A stretch of DNA of 64,000 bases from Hanleya hanleyi (lineage: Eukaryota > Mollusca > Polyplacophora > Lepidopleurida > Hanleyidae), in assembly GCA_036873755.1 (NCBI GenBank), contig JAVTVY010018926.1, positions 1 through 64,000 on the forward strand. The letters run 5' to 3'. A program made the position numbers and the translations under genes. Below are positions 1 through 11,499 of the stretch, one piece after another (the first letter of the stretch is position 1; every line of letters starts with the position of its first letter). The notes below the pieces were generated by a model that was not told the origin of the DNA, did not search any database, and was given only the letters and a program-made list of their open reading frames with translations.

Positions 1-230
1 GGGCTGATCAACACCATAAAGTGGTGTTGAATAATGGTGCTGACAAATGTGAACACTAACAAATGGTGTTGAGACCAGTTCAACACCAAATAATAGTGTT
101 GGTTAGCACCAATAAAATAAGTTGAAAATATATTTTGATTAGTGCTAATGTTGGCTTAACACCAATTAATGGTGTTGGCGAGACATATGGTGTTGGTCGA
201 AATTCAAAAACATTTAAAAATACCTTCCCA
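1..230. repeat. cluster of short palindromes built on CAACACCA/TGGTGTTG
   Basis: About ten copies of TGGTGTTG or its complement CAACACCA, some with one mismatch, occur in 230 bp in both orientations. Several pair into hairpins, for example CAACACCA and TGGTGTTG around a 5-base centre near position 10-30, and AACACCA/TGGTGTT around ATTAA near 155-175. No coding signal is seen. Function unknown; it may be a decayed element end or simple-sequence drift. Confidence 0.6.
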
Positions 231-1047
231 GACTGATGACGTGGGTAATGCATTGAAAATAGCGGTGCTGGTCACAGGAGAAAAAAAGTGATACGATATA
301 AATCACTCATACGTGGCAGATCAGTAGCGTTAGTACAGTGGCTTATTTTTATCTGCTGGATTTACCCAATTATAGTAGGACATCAGAATGTCCTGGTATA
401 TTTTGAACGTATTTCTACTATACTTCGTGCAAGAGATCCGGGATTACATGTATAAGGCCTGACGCACGGATCACGCTTAATATGGGGCGTTTTGCGGAAC
501 TCAAATAAACATCTAGCGCTCTACCATCGTTTTAGATTAGCTTTAGCTTGTCCATTTCATCTTATTAGACTTGAACACCTCCCTCCCCAGCGTAAACGCC
601 TTTCGTTGATTTCAAGAAGACAACTTCACACTAGAAGCATAATTCCTATCATTCAAACTTTTTAGAAAATGATACTCGAATTATTCTTTCAACTCTTTAC
701 ACGTTCAGAGCTCGATAATGAGCACTAATAATCAGAGATAAATTTAATATGACAGGAACGAGAAGTCATTCAATGAAGCAATCGTTCAAACCTCGTGAGT
801 GCACAATTATCAAAATCCAATGTTTCACATGAAAATTCATCATCTTGAGCCCAGTTTTTCCATGATTTGTGATCCTCTGCAGATAATGATACCCAATTCA
901 GCTTCAAGGGACCTTTTGGAATTTGAGTCGAGCTCAACAGCACGTTTTGGTGTTTATCAACACCATTTTCCTGGCTAAATATGACCATACCAATGTAACA
1001 TAGCGGCTAACTTGTCACCTTAAACAATTGTTAGGTTTTCAACTGAC
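231..1047. other. no gene recognised
   Basis: AT-rich sequence. A 72-codon open frame on the minus strand at 770-988 lies where the second half of the SRCR domain begun at 1,204 might be expected, but it lacks the SRCR cysteines and the LD.V.C core, so I do not call it an exon. Confidence 0.4.
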
Positions 1048-1204
1048 GTAGAATAGCCCAGCTGTCGAGATACAACTTTAGCAGCCAGACTGTCAAACCC
1101 TTCAGTGCAGACTGTTCCCCACTGGCCTTGATAACCAACTTCCACTCGTCCAGACGTTTGCGCGGACAACCCAACCAGACGCACGGTCGAGTCGTAGTCA
1201 TTAC
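1048..1204 (-). CDS. SRCR domain, first-half exon
   Basis: Encodes the N-terminal half of a scavenger-receptor cysteine-rich domain. The translation contains VRLVG, then GRVEV, then QWGTVC and VVSRQLGYS, the family's hallmark order. On the minus strand the exon follows an acceptor ending ctccattag and stops at a gtcagt donor, giving 157 bp with 2 nt before the first full codon and 2 nt after the last. This is phase 1 in and phase 2 out, as expected for two-exon SRCR modules. Such domains are extracellular ligand-binding modules of receptors or secreted proteins. The matching second-half exon was not found to the left and may lie outside the window. It probably belongs to the same gene as the exons at 3.9-5.3 kb, 3' of them. 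Confidence 0.8.
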
Positions 1205-2799
1205 CTAATGGAGAAAACACGTATCGAATAAAGCACATCCAACGATGGGCGAAAATAAATCACGGTGAAGGGAACTTCGATAGACATCGTGCAAAGAAAC
1301 TTATAGGAAATTCCATAGTTTCAGACTTTCACAAAGCATCTATGGTAATTCTACGGAAAGTCAATTTTTTCAGCATTCCAGTTTTAAGTACTGAACAAAT
1401 AACCATTGAAAAATACGTCATTCTTTAACTATTTATATTTTTACATATACATATTAGATTTATTTATATTTTTGGTTCAAATATCTGTTAATTTCTTTCT
1501 TTTTTTGCACAAAATTTTGAATATTCTGTTGACCAGTTCAGTAAACGGAAGTGAACCAAACACATATCCTGACATACATATTTTGTTGACGAATCGCTCT
1601 AGTTCAAAACAAAAATGAGGCACGTGACTAAATTGTGATTTCTTTATTTGGACACGAACATGCAATCTCTCGGTGCGCCTGCGTGTTATCTCTTAAATGC
1701 ATCGTAAGCTAAGTCATGCCTTCGTGATAGTGGTATCACGTCTCTCATGTGAGCGGAACCATGCCATTATTGTGACAGCGAGGCTCCATCTTACATCATC
1801 GCGCCAGGGAACATTTTCCGCTTTTATTAACAGTCACGCTCAATTCCAAATCTTAAGCACTTGAACGGTGTAGTTTCGTTATCTTTGTAAGCAAATTGAT
1901 CTTCTTATATACGCAAAGCGTGGCATTATGAGAGGGATTTCAACCAAATTAACATCGACCGTGAGTTTTATTTGAAGTGATTGGTGAACAAATGTTTACA
2001 ATCAGTTGATGAACCTCACTAAATTTAACAACAATGGAGGAAGTTACCTAAAAAACTTAAGCCAGAAATAAATAAAAAAAATTATGAGCTGTTATGAGGT
2101 GAACGTTTGACAAGGGAGTCAACTCATATTGGTTCATTTCACAGCTGCTTGAAAAGAAATATTTCCCCAGCTTCTCGCGTTTTTACACACAGTTATCACT
2201 CAGTAGATGTCATATACGTCGGGTAATTTAGCACCATTACCGAGAGACTAATCTGTGCAGCTCAGCACAGTCATTTGATGGAAACAGTGGTGACTGGACG
2301 GAAGATCGTACGCAGAAATCAAACGCGCCGACTCATTACCCAACATTTTGGAGGGGTGGCTACCCCTAGAGCCTCTTCCCGTAGTAGGCAGTCTGGTGAG
2401 ACTAGAATACTGAGGCTGTAGTAAAATAATGGCCTGTGATTGGTCGTATTAGTAGGTCACGCGGTTTGAGATGCGAGATGTATACTCATGAATAATGTTC
2501 TAAATGCATACTCAAGGCGGTATATCTGCAGCGGTGTCGCAAGTACAAGCCTCTTGAGGAGCGAAAAGGCTGTACCATAAGGTCTGAATCAATTTAGTAC
2601 TTTGAAATTGGAATATTAACCGATGTACCCTGCCTGGTGATAATGACAATTGAAAAGTCATTTTGATTTGATAAGAAGAACATCGTCCTGATGATAATAC
2701 GGACGACTTCCGTGTCTACTGAAGTTGCATATTTTTGTTCTGATATCTCTTTGTATATCTATACAGAATTGGACGCTCAATGTCATAAGAAAATATCTT
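1205..2799. other. putative intron of the SRCR gene; no feature seen
   Basis: AT-rich sequence between SRCR exons. Open frames here are short and resemble no family I know. I see no SRCR signature on the minus strand. Confidence 0.4.
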
Positions 2800-3300
2800 T
2801 CAGTTTACCTTTACAAACACTCTCTGATTGGCTGAATGTTTACCAAGTGCTCTCAACAAGCCAATGAAAATACCCAGTCTATGTTTGAAATTTTAAATCG
2901 ACCAATCAAGTGGTTCGAAACCAGAATATATTCCCTGATGCCTGTACCATAATGGACGCAGAGAACAAATCGTTATCGATATTTGTTATTCAAAAAAGTA
3001 AGCCGTTAAATTCGACTGTACTCATTTATCTATATACTATATACCACAGTAGACGTTTCAATTCCACTGTACTCCTTTATGTTTATAAAAAGTAGGCGGA
3101 GGCTCCATGTGTATTTATATGTTTCTTTAAGCATCAATAGATCATGATCCAATCAGGCATACTGTACAGTGAGCTGTTTTTCAACCAATGAATTTAACAA
3201 AAAAAAACTCACTGGAAGATAACCAATGGATTGAATGAAGAGAGTGTTCACCGGTAAAGCACAAATTCTGTTGATGCTTTAATACCACAGTCCAGCACAA
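2800..3300. repeat. diverged repeat related to 31,081-31,330
   Basis: The stretch around 2,810-2,940 aligns by eye to 31,085-31,220: both share ACAAGCCAATGAAAATA, then a TTTGAA block, then TCCCTGATGC/TCCCTTGATGC. Several CCAAT-like motifs (CCAATCA, CCAATGA) recur. Element class unknown. Confidence 0.45.
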
Positions 3301-3606
3301 TGGGTTTTCTGACTGTGAATTGTTTAGATGGCGACTTTACAACGAATATTATGGATTAAGAATACTGATCAGCGATACGGATTTGATATTTTTGGAACAT
3401 CATGATGTCTTGCCGGCATCATTGAAAACTGTTGACCGCTTCTCTCTTGCAGGAAACAAGCCTATGTTTATGTATACTATTATTATTTTTTGAATTTGGT
3501 GCTAATACTGTTATATGGAATATGGAATAGGTCTTTGGATTATGGACGCGGGTATTCTCTAATGGACGACGGCTGAATTATGAATGACGGACCAGACGCT
3601 TGTAAT
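3300..3606 (+). repeat. dispersed repeat family A, copy 1
   Basis: One member of a family ending in GACGGAC(T/C)AGACGCTTGTA. It runs through CATCATGATGTCTTG, CTCTTGCAGGAAACAAGCC, TTTGAATTTGGTGCTAATAC and TGGATTATGGACGCGG. Other members are at 29.95, 33.2, 36.96, 44.9, 48.95 (minus), 51.1 and 62.86 kb. All share this right end while left ends differ, as in 5'-truncated retroposons. No coding capacity. Confidence 0.75.
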
Positions 3607-3926
3607 TAAACTTATATATTCCCATGATGGAATCTTTTGTAAACAACGATTCTTGACGAAGACAAAATACATATACGTCTATATATATCTACAACATATT
3701 TCTCGCTGATATTTCCTGAGTCAGTCCCTTCCTGTATTATGTCAAATATATCATTGGATCCCAGCGATTTAGGTTGACAATTAAATCTCGAGAAAATGAG
3801 ATTTTCGTGATACATCAGCTCATATGAAATTATACAAAGGATGATTTATTCGAGAATGACACTAAAGAAGGTAAAACCGTAATAATAAATCTTCTCTAAA
3901 ATAACAATGAAGCACACATTCCATAC

Positions 3927-4098
3927 CACACAACATATGAACTTCTTCGCTGTGAGTGCAAAATCATTAGAGCCGATTGGATAGAGATGGTTACAGCCGA
4001 GAATATTACTTTCGCTCCCTGTACACTGAACATTATCCAACAATATTCTGTCAGATGTAGAACTCGCGATCCCTGGAATCGTCCGAACAGCAATGGAT
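3927..4098 (-). CDS. SRCR domain, second-half exon with a frameshift
   Basis: On the minus strand, after the acceptor tttatcacag, the exon reads SIAVRTIPGI, then ILLDNVQCTGSES, then PIGSND, the core of an SRCR C-terminal half. It joins in phase 2 to the exon at 4,305-4,450. The expected ending CTHSEEVHMLC is present in another frame: two extra bases, or one missing base, lie near 3,955-3,965. A gtatgg donor at 3,926 would close the exon in phase 1 once the shift is discounted. This is either a pseudogene lesion or an assembly indel. The length, 172 bp, is close to the 179 bp of the paralogous exon at 5,075. Confidence 0.7.
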
Positions 4099-4304
4099 CT
4101 GTGATAAAATGATAAAGCAATCGATCTGTGACAAAATGATAAGAGATGTGATAACGGAAGTTAGACATCAGAAGCCTCAACCAAAAGGCGATTGTTTTCC
4201 GATTGGAGCTATTATGTATAATGAAAGAAATATCATATTGTAAGAACAGGTTATAATAGCATGGCTATTTACCACATTCGAGAAAACAATCAAATTGGAC
4301 TCAC

Positions 4305-4450
4305 GTGGGTAAATGCAAACTTCGACAAACAAATTTCGCCTCTTCCGGTCCAAAACCGTCGTCACAGACTGTACCCCATTCACTGTTGTAATATATTTTC
4401 AGTAATCCAGCGTTCGCGAGGCTGTTTGTAGGATCTAGTCGTGTACGAAT
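4305..4450 (-). CDS. SRCR domain, first-half exon
   Basis: Minus-strand translation contains TNSLANAGLLKIYY, NSEWGTVCDDGF and EEAKFVCRSLHLPT, a clear first half of an SRCR domain ending at a gtgagt donor. The obvious acceptor (ccaccaccacag) places the start at 4,450, but its phase does not fit the preceding exon. A weaker acceptor (cgactag) at about 4,434 restores phase 1. Alternatively there is a 1-nt indel between SYTTR and DPTN. The exon ends in phase 2 and joins in frame to the exon at 4,098, so the pair forms one domain. It is not visible as a Met-started ORF because it is an internal exon. Confidence 0.78.
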
Positions 4451-5074
4451 CTGTGGTGGTGGCGGCGTGGATACATTAATGACATAGAAATGAAAGCCAG
4501 TCTCAATTTCAATTCTTGAAAATCATGTAAAAAATAATCGAGCGTTAATTCTTGGTCCTCAGCCAAATTTACCTAAACTGGTTCTGTAGTTTTTTGTTAA
4601 GCACTGTAGAATCTACTAATCATACATTTGCCACAATTACGACAATGGTGTAATTAGCAGTTGTAAGGTCGCCAGCTAATGCCACAACAGCGTAATATCA
4701 CCCATTGATTTTCAAAATGTTTTTCGTCTATTGGATTAGGCCTATATTCTTTCATAACAAAATGTTGCCTCGATAAGTGTCATCGTTGATGGTGAACTTT
4801 TGACAAACACAAGCAAAACTGGGGAATAATGGCGACGATATGGAGAGAATATAATATAGCGAGCGTTACGACAATATGGGTTGCAAAATATTTGGATGTT
4901 AACATCTGTCAACATCCACGCCCATCCACCTTCACTATCCTGTAATTTCAAACACATATGCAATTATGAATTTTCACAACGCGCCGCTGTAAAAGAAAGT
5001 TGTCATTTGTCGATAACACACTCTGGCTTCAGCTTTTGCAGGAATAACGGAAACTTAGAAATGTTATAACTTAC

Positions 5075-5253
5075 GGTATGATTGGGAACAAGTGATCACC
5101 ACGTCCTCATTATGGACACAGTTGTTATCTCCCCAAGGATTGTGTCCACAGTTTGACAATGCCATTTCGTACCCTACACAAGATAATTCATCTAACCATA
5201 TGGTTCCCGAGCCTCCTCCTATCCCGCTGTTAGATACGACCTGGGCAAATGAG
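5075..5253 (-). CDS. SRCR domain, second-half exon
   Basis: Minus-strand translation gives [20 protein letters not shown] followed by [12 protein letters not shown] and HNEDVVITC: the complete C-terminal half of an SRCR domain with its glycine-rich strand, WLDE core and terminal C. The acceptor is cacttacag and the donor gtaagt. The exon starts with 1 nt (phase 2) and leaves 1 nt (phase 1), matching the module pattern of the downstream SRCR exons. The first-half exon of this domain was not found between 5,253 and about 7,600. It may be further upstream or lost. Confidence 0.82.
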
Positions 5254-6719
5254 CTGTAAGTGTTTAAACGAGGAAAAAGCGATGAATATAGTGAATATAA
5301 TGGAATGTACATGCATGTTATTTCTTAACCCCAATTATCTAGGCTGAAATGTGTACGAAAAGGCAACAGAAGGACCAATTTCAGACGCTCATCAAAGCTG
5401 TTCTACCTCACTATTAGTTGTGAGTGTTTATATTACAAAACGTGGGTAGTATGTACGAAACAGATGTTTGTGCAGAAGTGAACAAATTAATATTTGGCTT
5501 TATTAACGTAACGACTAATGGAGTTTTTCCTATGCAAACGCCAATACTTCTTTCCCGAATTAGACCAAAATGAAAAATTAATTTATCAGACGATGCACTA
5601 TGGCATATCGCTAATAACTGACACATCTTGTTCCGCATGTAAGTTAATGAGAACAAAGTGAACATGTTGGAGTGAACAAGATAGTGATGATCATGGACAG
5701 ATAACAGACAGACGGATGCTTAAAATGTGATAGATGTACATATGTGTACCTGATGACCTTTTCATTAGAGGTTGCTTTTACACATTGACCTTAAATCTAT
5801 ACAAAGGCTACATAAATATTCCTTTTCAGAACCCATTATAGCCCGCCATTTGTCAGTACTGGAACAACAACAAAAAAGAAAAAAGAAAGAAAATCCCTCG
5901 CTATGTGAGTAGTGGAGAACGGCGTCCCTGAGAAAACAGGAACAGGGGAATGATTATTATCAGTATCAGGAGGATGAGCATGGTCAGGTTCGGTTGGCGT
6001 CATCATGATTACGGTAACAATTTGAAGTAACGATCAACACTTGGAGTAACGGTCACAATACCAAACAACAGGTATGCACGTATCCATCCGACAAGCATTC
6101 ACAAGGAGAAGGTAAATCCGAGGTCTCTTTGTAATAACGTGTTCAACACACACACATACACACACACACACCCGCGCAGGTATACACCGCTAAATTCACA
6201 CTGGGCATAGTGAAAAATTTCACATAATCGAATTGACTGTGAAATGTGAAATATCAATCCATCACCAGTTCCATGCCTAAAGCTGTTTAAAAGGGTATTC
6301 TGAATCAACGCATACACAATTTTCGTGGATTTCGAGTGTGCGGTACAGGTGTTTACGCTCTATTTTCAACCGCTTCTATGCTCCTATCATAATCTTCCGC
6401 CCTTTTCAGACTTCATCTTCTCAGTTCTCACCACCTGGTTTAACCTGACTAATATACTCATCAAGCGTTATGTATGCTGTGTTTTAGATGATCTTGCTTT
6501 CAAGCCCTTACTTGAGACAAACCCGATAATGTAATGGTACACCTTCTTTGGCACTATATCAGAAAATGTTCAGTTTCCATAGTAGTATGAATGTGCAATT
6601 TACCACTGATATGAAAAGGCACACAATTTGTGTGTTTATCAGCTAAACTAATGCCTTAAATCAAGACAGATGTGTTGAAAAACGTGTTGAAGCGGTAACC
6701 TCGGACTCGGGACGTCAAA
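5254..6719. other. no gene recognised; short CA microsatellite
   Basis: Searched on the minus strand for the missing SRCR half (a WGTVC-like codon run) and found none. A CA-rich microsatellite lies at about 6,148-6,175. The remaining open frames are short and unrecognised. Confidence 0.4.
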
Positions 6720-6830
6720 TGGAATAGAAAAGAATAGTATAGAATAAAATAAATTATTTATTGCTGATCTCAGCGCCCTACAAATAACAAACAATTGAGT
6801 TTACAATAGTGTTTACAACAGAAAACAGGT
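6720..6830 (-). repeat. possible 3' tail of a truncated LINE
   Basis: On the minus strand the sequence GGGCGCTGAGATCAGCAATA leads into an ATTCT-rich simple tail. The LINE at 14-17 kb has a similar 3' end (GGGCGCTGTGATTAGCCGTA). This suggests a short 3' fragment of a related LINE. Confidence 0.4.
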
Positions 6831-7079
6831 TTTGTTTCAAGATTGACAATGTACTTCCCAATCAATTAAAGTACTGATTAATAATGATTCATTCACTACT
6901 CCCGTCAAAAGACTAAACATTTAGCAGCAGCATACTCAAACTATATTAATTAATGGTTTCCAAGCTATCTAAGCGCAAGTCACATTAACGGGGAGTTATT
7001 TTTCTTTACAAATTATGTATATTCAGTGCTTCATATATAATATTTTTCAAAGCACAAATTGACGTACGATTGTATGCCC

Positions 7080-7610
7080 CATCGATGTGAGACATCATAT
7101 ACTCTGTGAACACAGTTGTGTACAGAATTGCACATCAACAAAAAATGTGTATTAGAAGTACACAATATGTGCAATTTTCCTACATAAAGTGTGTATCGCA
7201 GTGATTGTAGATGTTCAATTTTTTTACATTGTTGTGTTACTCTGGTACACAGTCTGTGTACTTTTGATACACAGTTATACTGTGAAGAACTTCGTACAAC
7301 ACAGGAGTTAGTAGCAGCTTTGTGACGTTGTTGGCGTTGCAATAGAAATGTCACCAAGAACAATTGCTAGGATCGATCGGAATTGGACTCGTACACTGTA
7401 CGAATTGGCTATATGTTTAATGTCTCAAAATGAAACATGATTTTGTCCCAACTTTTGGGACATGCGAGTACGTACATATTTCATTTTGAAACGGCTTCAT
7501 GTTTCAATTTGAAAGACGTGTCATCCTCATATGTGTTAATGATGTCTCAATATGAGACATGTCGTCGTTGAACATGTCTCCGTTTTAAACATGTGACATT
7601 AGCTCTCTCG
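7080..7610. repeat. two adjacent clusters of short palindromes
   Basis: Two runs of small hairpins, many with exactly three central bases. The first (7,080-7,330) is built on GTACACA/TGTGTAC, for example GTACACA-GTC-TGTGTAC and CACAGT-TAT-ACTGTG. CGTAC-ACT-GTACG follows at about 7,390. The second (7,400-7,610) is built on TGTCTCA/TGAGACA, for example TGTCTCA-ATA-TGAGACA at 7,543-7,559 and TGTCCCAA-CTT-TTGGGACA at 7,444-7,462. No coding potential is evident. See findings. Confidence 0.65.
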
Positions 7611-8736
7611 TTTCATCTATTTACAGGTAAGAGGATCCTCGGTAATAGAATCATTGCGTCGATTAATTGCACGATTCTATTAGGAATGCTGCCAGATAGG
7701 TTTTATAGCCGTCTTCAACGGAATGAGTTGATAAAACCTGGTAAACAGTGCAATCAGCATGGTAGACCATGTCGTCATGTGTTTTCCGAAAGCAGAATGT
7801 GTGTCATACATCAAACATTATATATTTTGAATATGCAACTAACCTAGACCATGAAGTAAGACCTTTAGTTTGTCTGTGAATGAACCCATATTAATGGCAG
7901 ACGAACATACTAGCTATTGGGTGTGAATGAACTAATAGCACGTAGCTGTTCCCTAATAGATATGTACTTTCATTTTGAATGTTGTCGGGGGATGATTAAA
8001 GGGGAACAACTCTTACCGACTAAACCAATTTGTCGAGCTGTATTCTTTGTGATGTCTATTATCACAAATGTTATTTTTGTTCAATTTTTGGCATGATCAG
8101 GGGAAACAACTCTTCGAGGCAAACTACATTATAGGATATCAATTGACATTATTACTGGTGATGTATGCACTGAATTATCTTGTGAAACAGGATTGGGTTA
8201 ATGTTCTACTTTAAGATTGGATAATCATCATTTACTAATTAGTTGATTAATTGAAATTAATCAGATACATCATTCATTCATTATTCGACCTGAATTAAAT
8301 ATAGTTAGGCAGATAATTATTAAATATTACTGGTATTGAATTTATTCCACATTTGTACTGTCAGGTTGACATGGAATGGATTACACATTTCGATTTGATT
8401 TGAGTCAATATTTTTAATAACACAATAAGATACAGAACTATGCAAAGGTTAAGCGAGTGACATTTTATTATGAAGTAATTACAGACATAGGAACTGAGAT
8501 TTCACAATATTTTATTAGGAATAAAATATTCAATCAATGTGATTTCATTATTATTAAATAAGCATGTGATGTCATTATTATTAAACAAGCCAAGTCGTTC
8601 CTGAATAAATGCCAAATGTTGCCAAGTCCATATGTTCGAGATTACAAATATACATGTATAAGTCTCTGCAGTCATTGGATTGATTATTCATTGTAAACCA
8701 TTTCACTATTAATCCTCCTGATGAACTGATTTATTA
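7611..8736. other. AT-rich, no feature recognised
   Basis: Very AT-rich with short direct repeats (ATGTGATTTCATTATTATTA occurs with a near copy at about 8,538-8,585). No gene is recognised on either strand. Confidence 0.4.
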
Positions 8737-11085
8737 TGTCTCCCCCAACTATGTTGGGGGGAGACATCTAGTGTTTGTGCTGTCTGTCTGTCTGTCTGTC
8801 TGGATGGATGGATGGATGGATGTCTGTCCGTCCCCTTGCCTTGTCTGCAAGACATCTTGAGAACTACTGGATGGAATTTCACCAAACTTGGATGGAAGCT
8901 TCATTGGGATAGCCCCATCATTTGATTAGGTTTTGGTGTGTGTGCGTGCATTCATCCATGTCCGGTGTCCGTCCGGCCGTCCATCTACTTGTACATGTAT
9001 ATACAGGCCTTGTCTGCAAGATATCTTGAGAACTACTGGATGGAATTTCACCAAACTTGTATGGAAGCTTCATTGGGATAGCCCCCTCATTTGATTAGGT
9101 TTTGGTGTATGTGCGTGCATTCATCCGTGTCCGGTGTCCGTCCGTCCGTCCATCTACTTGCACATGTATATACAGGGCTTGTCTGCAAGATATCTGGAGA
9201 ACTACTGGATGGAATTTCACCAAACTTGGATGGAAGCTTCATTGGGATAGCGCCCTCATTTGATTAGGTTTTGGTGTATGTGCGTGCATTCATCCGTGTC
9301 CGGTGTCTGTCCGTCCGTCCATCTACTTGTACATGTATATGCAGGCCTTGTCTGCAAGATATCTTGAGAACTACTGGACAGAATTTCACCCCACTTGGAT
9401 GGAAGCTTCAGTGGGATAGCCCCCTCATTTGATTAGGTTTTGGTTTGTGTGTCTGCATTCATCCATGTCCGGTGTCCGTCCGTCCGTCCATCTACTTGTA
9501 CATGTATATACAGGGCTGTCTGCAAGATATCTGGAGAACTACTGGACAGAATTTCACCAAACTTGGATGGAAGCTTCATTGGGATAGCCCCCTCATTTGA
9601 TTAGGTTTTGGTGTATGTGCGTGCATTCATCCGTGTCCGGTGTCCGTCCGTCCGTCCATCTACTTGCACATGTATATACAGGGCTTGTCTGCAAGATATC
9701 TGGAGAACAACTGGATGGAATTTCACCAAACTTGGATGGAAGCTTCATTGGGATAGCCCCCTTATTTGATTAGGTTTTGGTGTATGTGCGTGCATTCATC
9801 CGTGTCCGGTGTCTGTCCGTCCGTCCATCTACTTGTACATGTATATACAGGCCTTGTCTGCAAGATATCTTGAGAACTACTGGACAGAATTTCACCCCAC
9901 TTGGATGGAAGCTTCAGTGGGATAGCTCCCTCATTTGATTAGGTTTTGGTTTATGTGTCTGCATTCATCCATGTCCGGTGTCCGTCCGTCCGTCCATCTT
10001 TTGTACATGTATATACAGGGCTTGTCTGCAAGATATCTGGAGAACTACTGGACAGAATTTCACCAAACTTGGATGAAAGCTTCATTGGGATAGCCCCCTC
10101 ATTTGATTAGGTTTTGGTGTGTGTGCATGCGTTCATCCGTGTTCTGTGTCCGTCCGTACGTCCGTCCATCTACTTGTACATGTATATACAGGGCTTGTCT
10201 GCAAGATATCTGGAGAACTACTGGATGGAATTTCACCAAACTTGGATAGAAGCTTCACTGGGATAGCCCCCTCATTTGATTAGATTTTGGTGTATGTGCG
10301 TGCATTCATCCATGTCCGGTGTCCGTCCGTCCGTCCATCTACTTGTACATGTATATACAGGCCTTGTCTGGAAGATATCTTGAGAACTACTGGACGGAAT
10401 TTCACCCCACTTGGATGGAAGCCTCAGTGGGATAGCCCCCTCACCTGATTAGGTTTTGGTGTGTGTGCGTGCATTCATCCATGTCCAGTGTCCGTCCGTC
10501 CGTCCATCTACTTGTACATGTATATACAGGGCTTGATAGCCCCCTCATTTGATTAGATTTTGGTGTATGTGCGTGCATTCATCCATGTCCGGTGTCCGTC
10601 CGTCCGTCCATCTACTTGTACATGTATATACAGGCCTTGTCTGCAAGATATCTTGAGAACTACTGGACGGAATTTCACCCCACTTGGATGGAAGCTTCAG
10701 TGGGATAGCCCCCTCACTTGATTAGGTTTTGGTGTGTGTGCGTGCATTCATCCATGTCCAGTGTCCGTCCGTCCGTCCATCTACTTGTACATGTATATAC
10801 AGGGCTTGTCTGCAAGATATCTGGAGAACTACTGGACGGAATTTCACCAAACTTGGATGGAAGCTTCAATGGCATAGCCCCCGCATTTGATCAGGTTTTG
10901 GTGTATGTGTGCATACATGCATCCGTGTCCGGTGTCTGTCCATCCGTTCATCTACTTGTATCGCTTCTTTGTAATTAATATTTTTAGATACGCAGCTTTG
11001 TTTAAGATACTTATTGCATTCATTTTATAGCACTTTCCCTTAAATAATGTGCCCATTCAAGGCAGGGTGGGAGGATGGGGGAGAC
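8737..11085. mobile_element. probable TIR-bounded element carrying a satellite array
   Basis: The left edge has a near-perfect hairpin, TCTCCCCCAAC with GTTGGGGGGAGA (8,739-8,766). After the satellite array and about 100 bp of unrelated sequence, GATGGGGGAGACGTATG occurs at about 11,075-11,090. TATGTCTCCCCC and GGGGGAGACGTATG would form terminal inverted repeats. There is no transposase inside, so it would be non-autonomous. The right-hand boundary is less certain than the left. Confidence 0.45.
8841..10970. repeat. 169-bp tandem satellite, about 13 units
   Basis: The anchor TTGTCTGCAAGATATCT recurs at about 8,841, 9,010, 9,179, 9,348, 9,516, 9,685, 9,854, 10,022, 10,195, 10,364, 10,637 and 10,806, a period of 168-173 bp. 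The unit near 10,533 has lost about 65 bp. Each unit contains GAACTACTGGA, TTTCACCAAACTTGGATGG, TTTGATTAGGTTTTGGTGT, a GTCC-rich stretch and TACATGTATATACAGG. Alternating units share variants (ACAGAATTTCACCCCAC against GGAATTTCACCAAAC), suggesting amplification as dimers. Confidence 0.9.
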
Positions 11086-11499
11086 GTATGTTTTTGTTAA
11101 AAAAACAACCAGCATAGGCTTCATGCCGGAGCGGCAACTCAAGGGTCAAAGCGGAACCTCTAGTTGTACTGAGAATTTGATGGGTCAGGACAGTATAAAA
11201 GAGAATGTTTGGAAATTTCAAATTTATTCCATCATACTGTCCTACTGCCACCGGTATAGTTCACAAACTACATGAAATGTTGTAGCACCTTTAAAATGCA
11301 TATAGTAAAGACTATATCTTCAGAGATGCGTGTTGTGTTGTTATACATTTTAAGTCCAGAGAAAACCACTAGCCGGACCGGAGTCTTCTGAGGGTTTATA
11401 TAATTTCACCCGAGAAGTCGGCGCCCCATGCAAGCCCACTTTCCGTGAAACTTCCTACAAATTACAATATGTAAATATTACTATTACCAGGTTCTGGTT

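Noticed and set aside
770..988. Minus-strand frame as the missing SRCR second-half exon
   Set aside because: It lacks the conserved cysteines and the LD.V.C core, and no convincing splice borders match the required phase.
7031..7363. 110-codon minus-strand frame
   Set aside because: It runs through the palindrome cluster and its composition follows the repeated motif.
8841..10970. Regular repeats considered as a CRISPR array
   Set aside because: Units are contiguous 169-bp repeats without unique spacers, in a eukaryotic context. This is a satellite.
10718..10978. 86-codon frame inside the satellite
   Set aside because: Low-complexity translation of the tandem repeat; not a gene.
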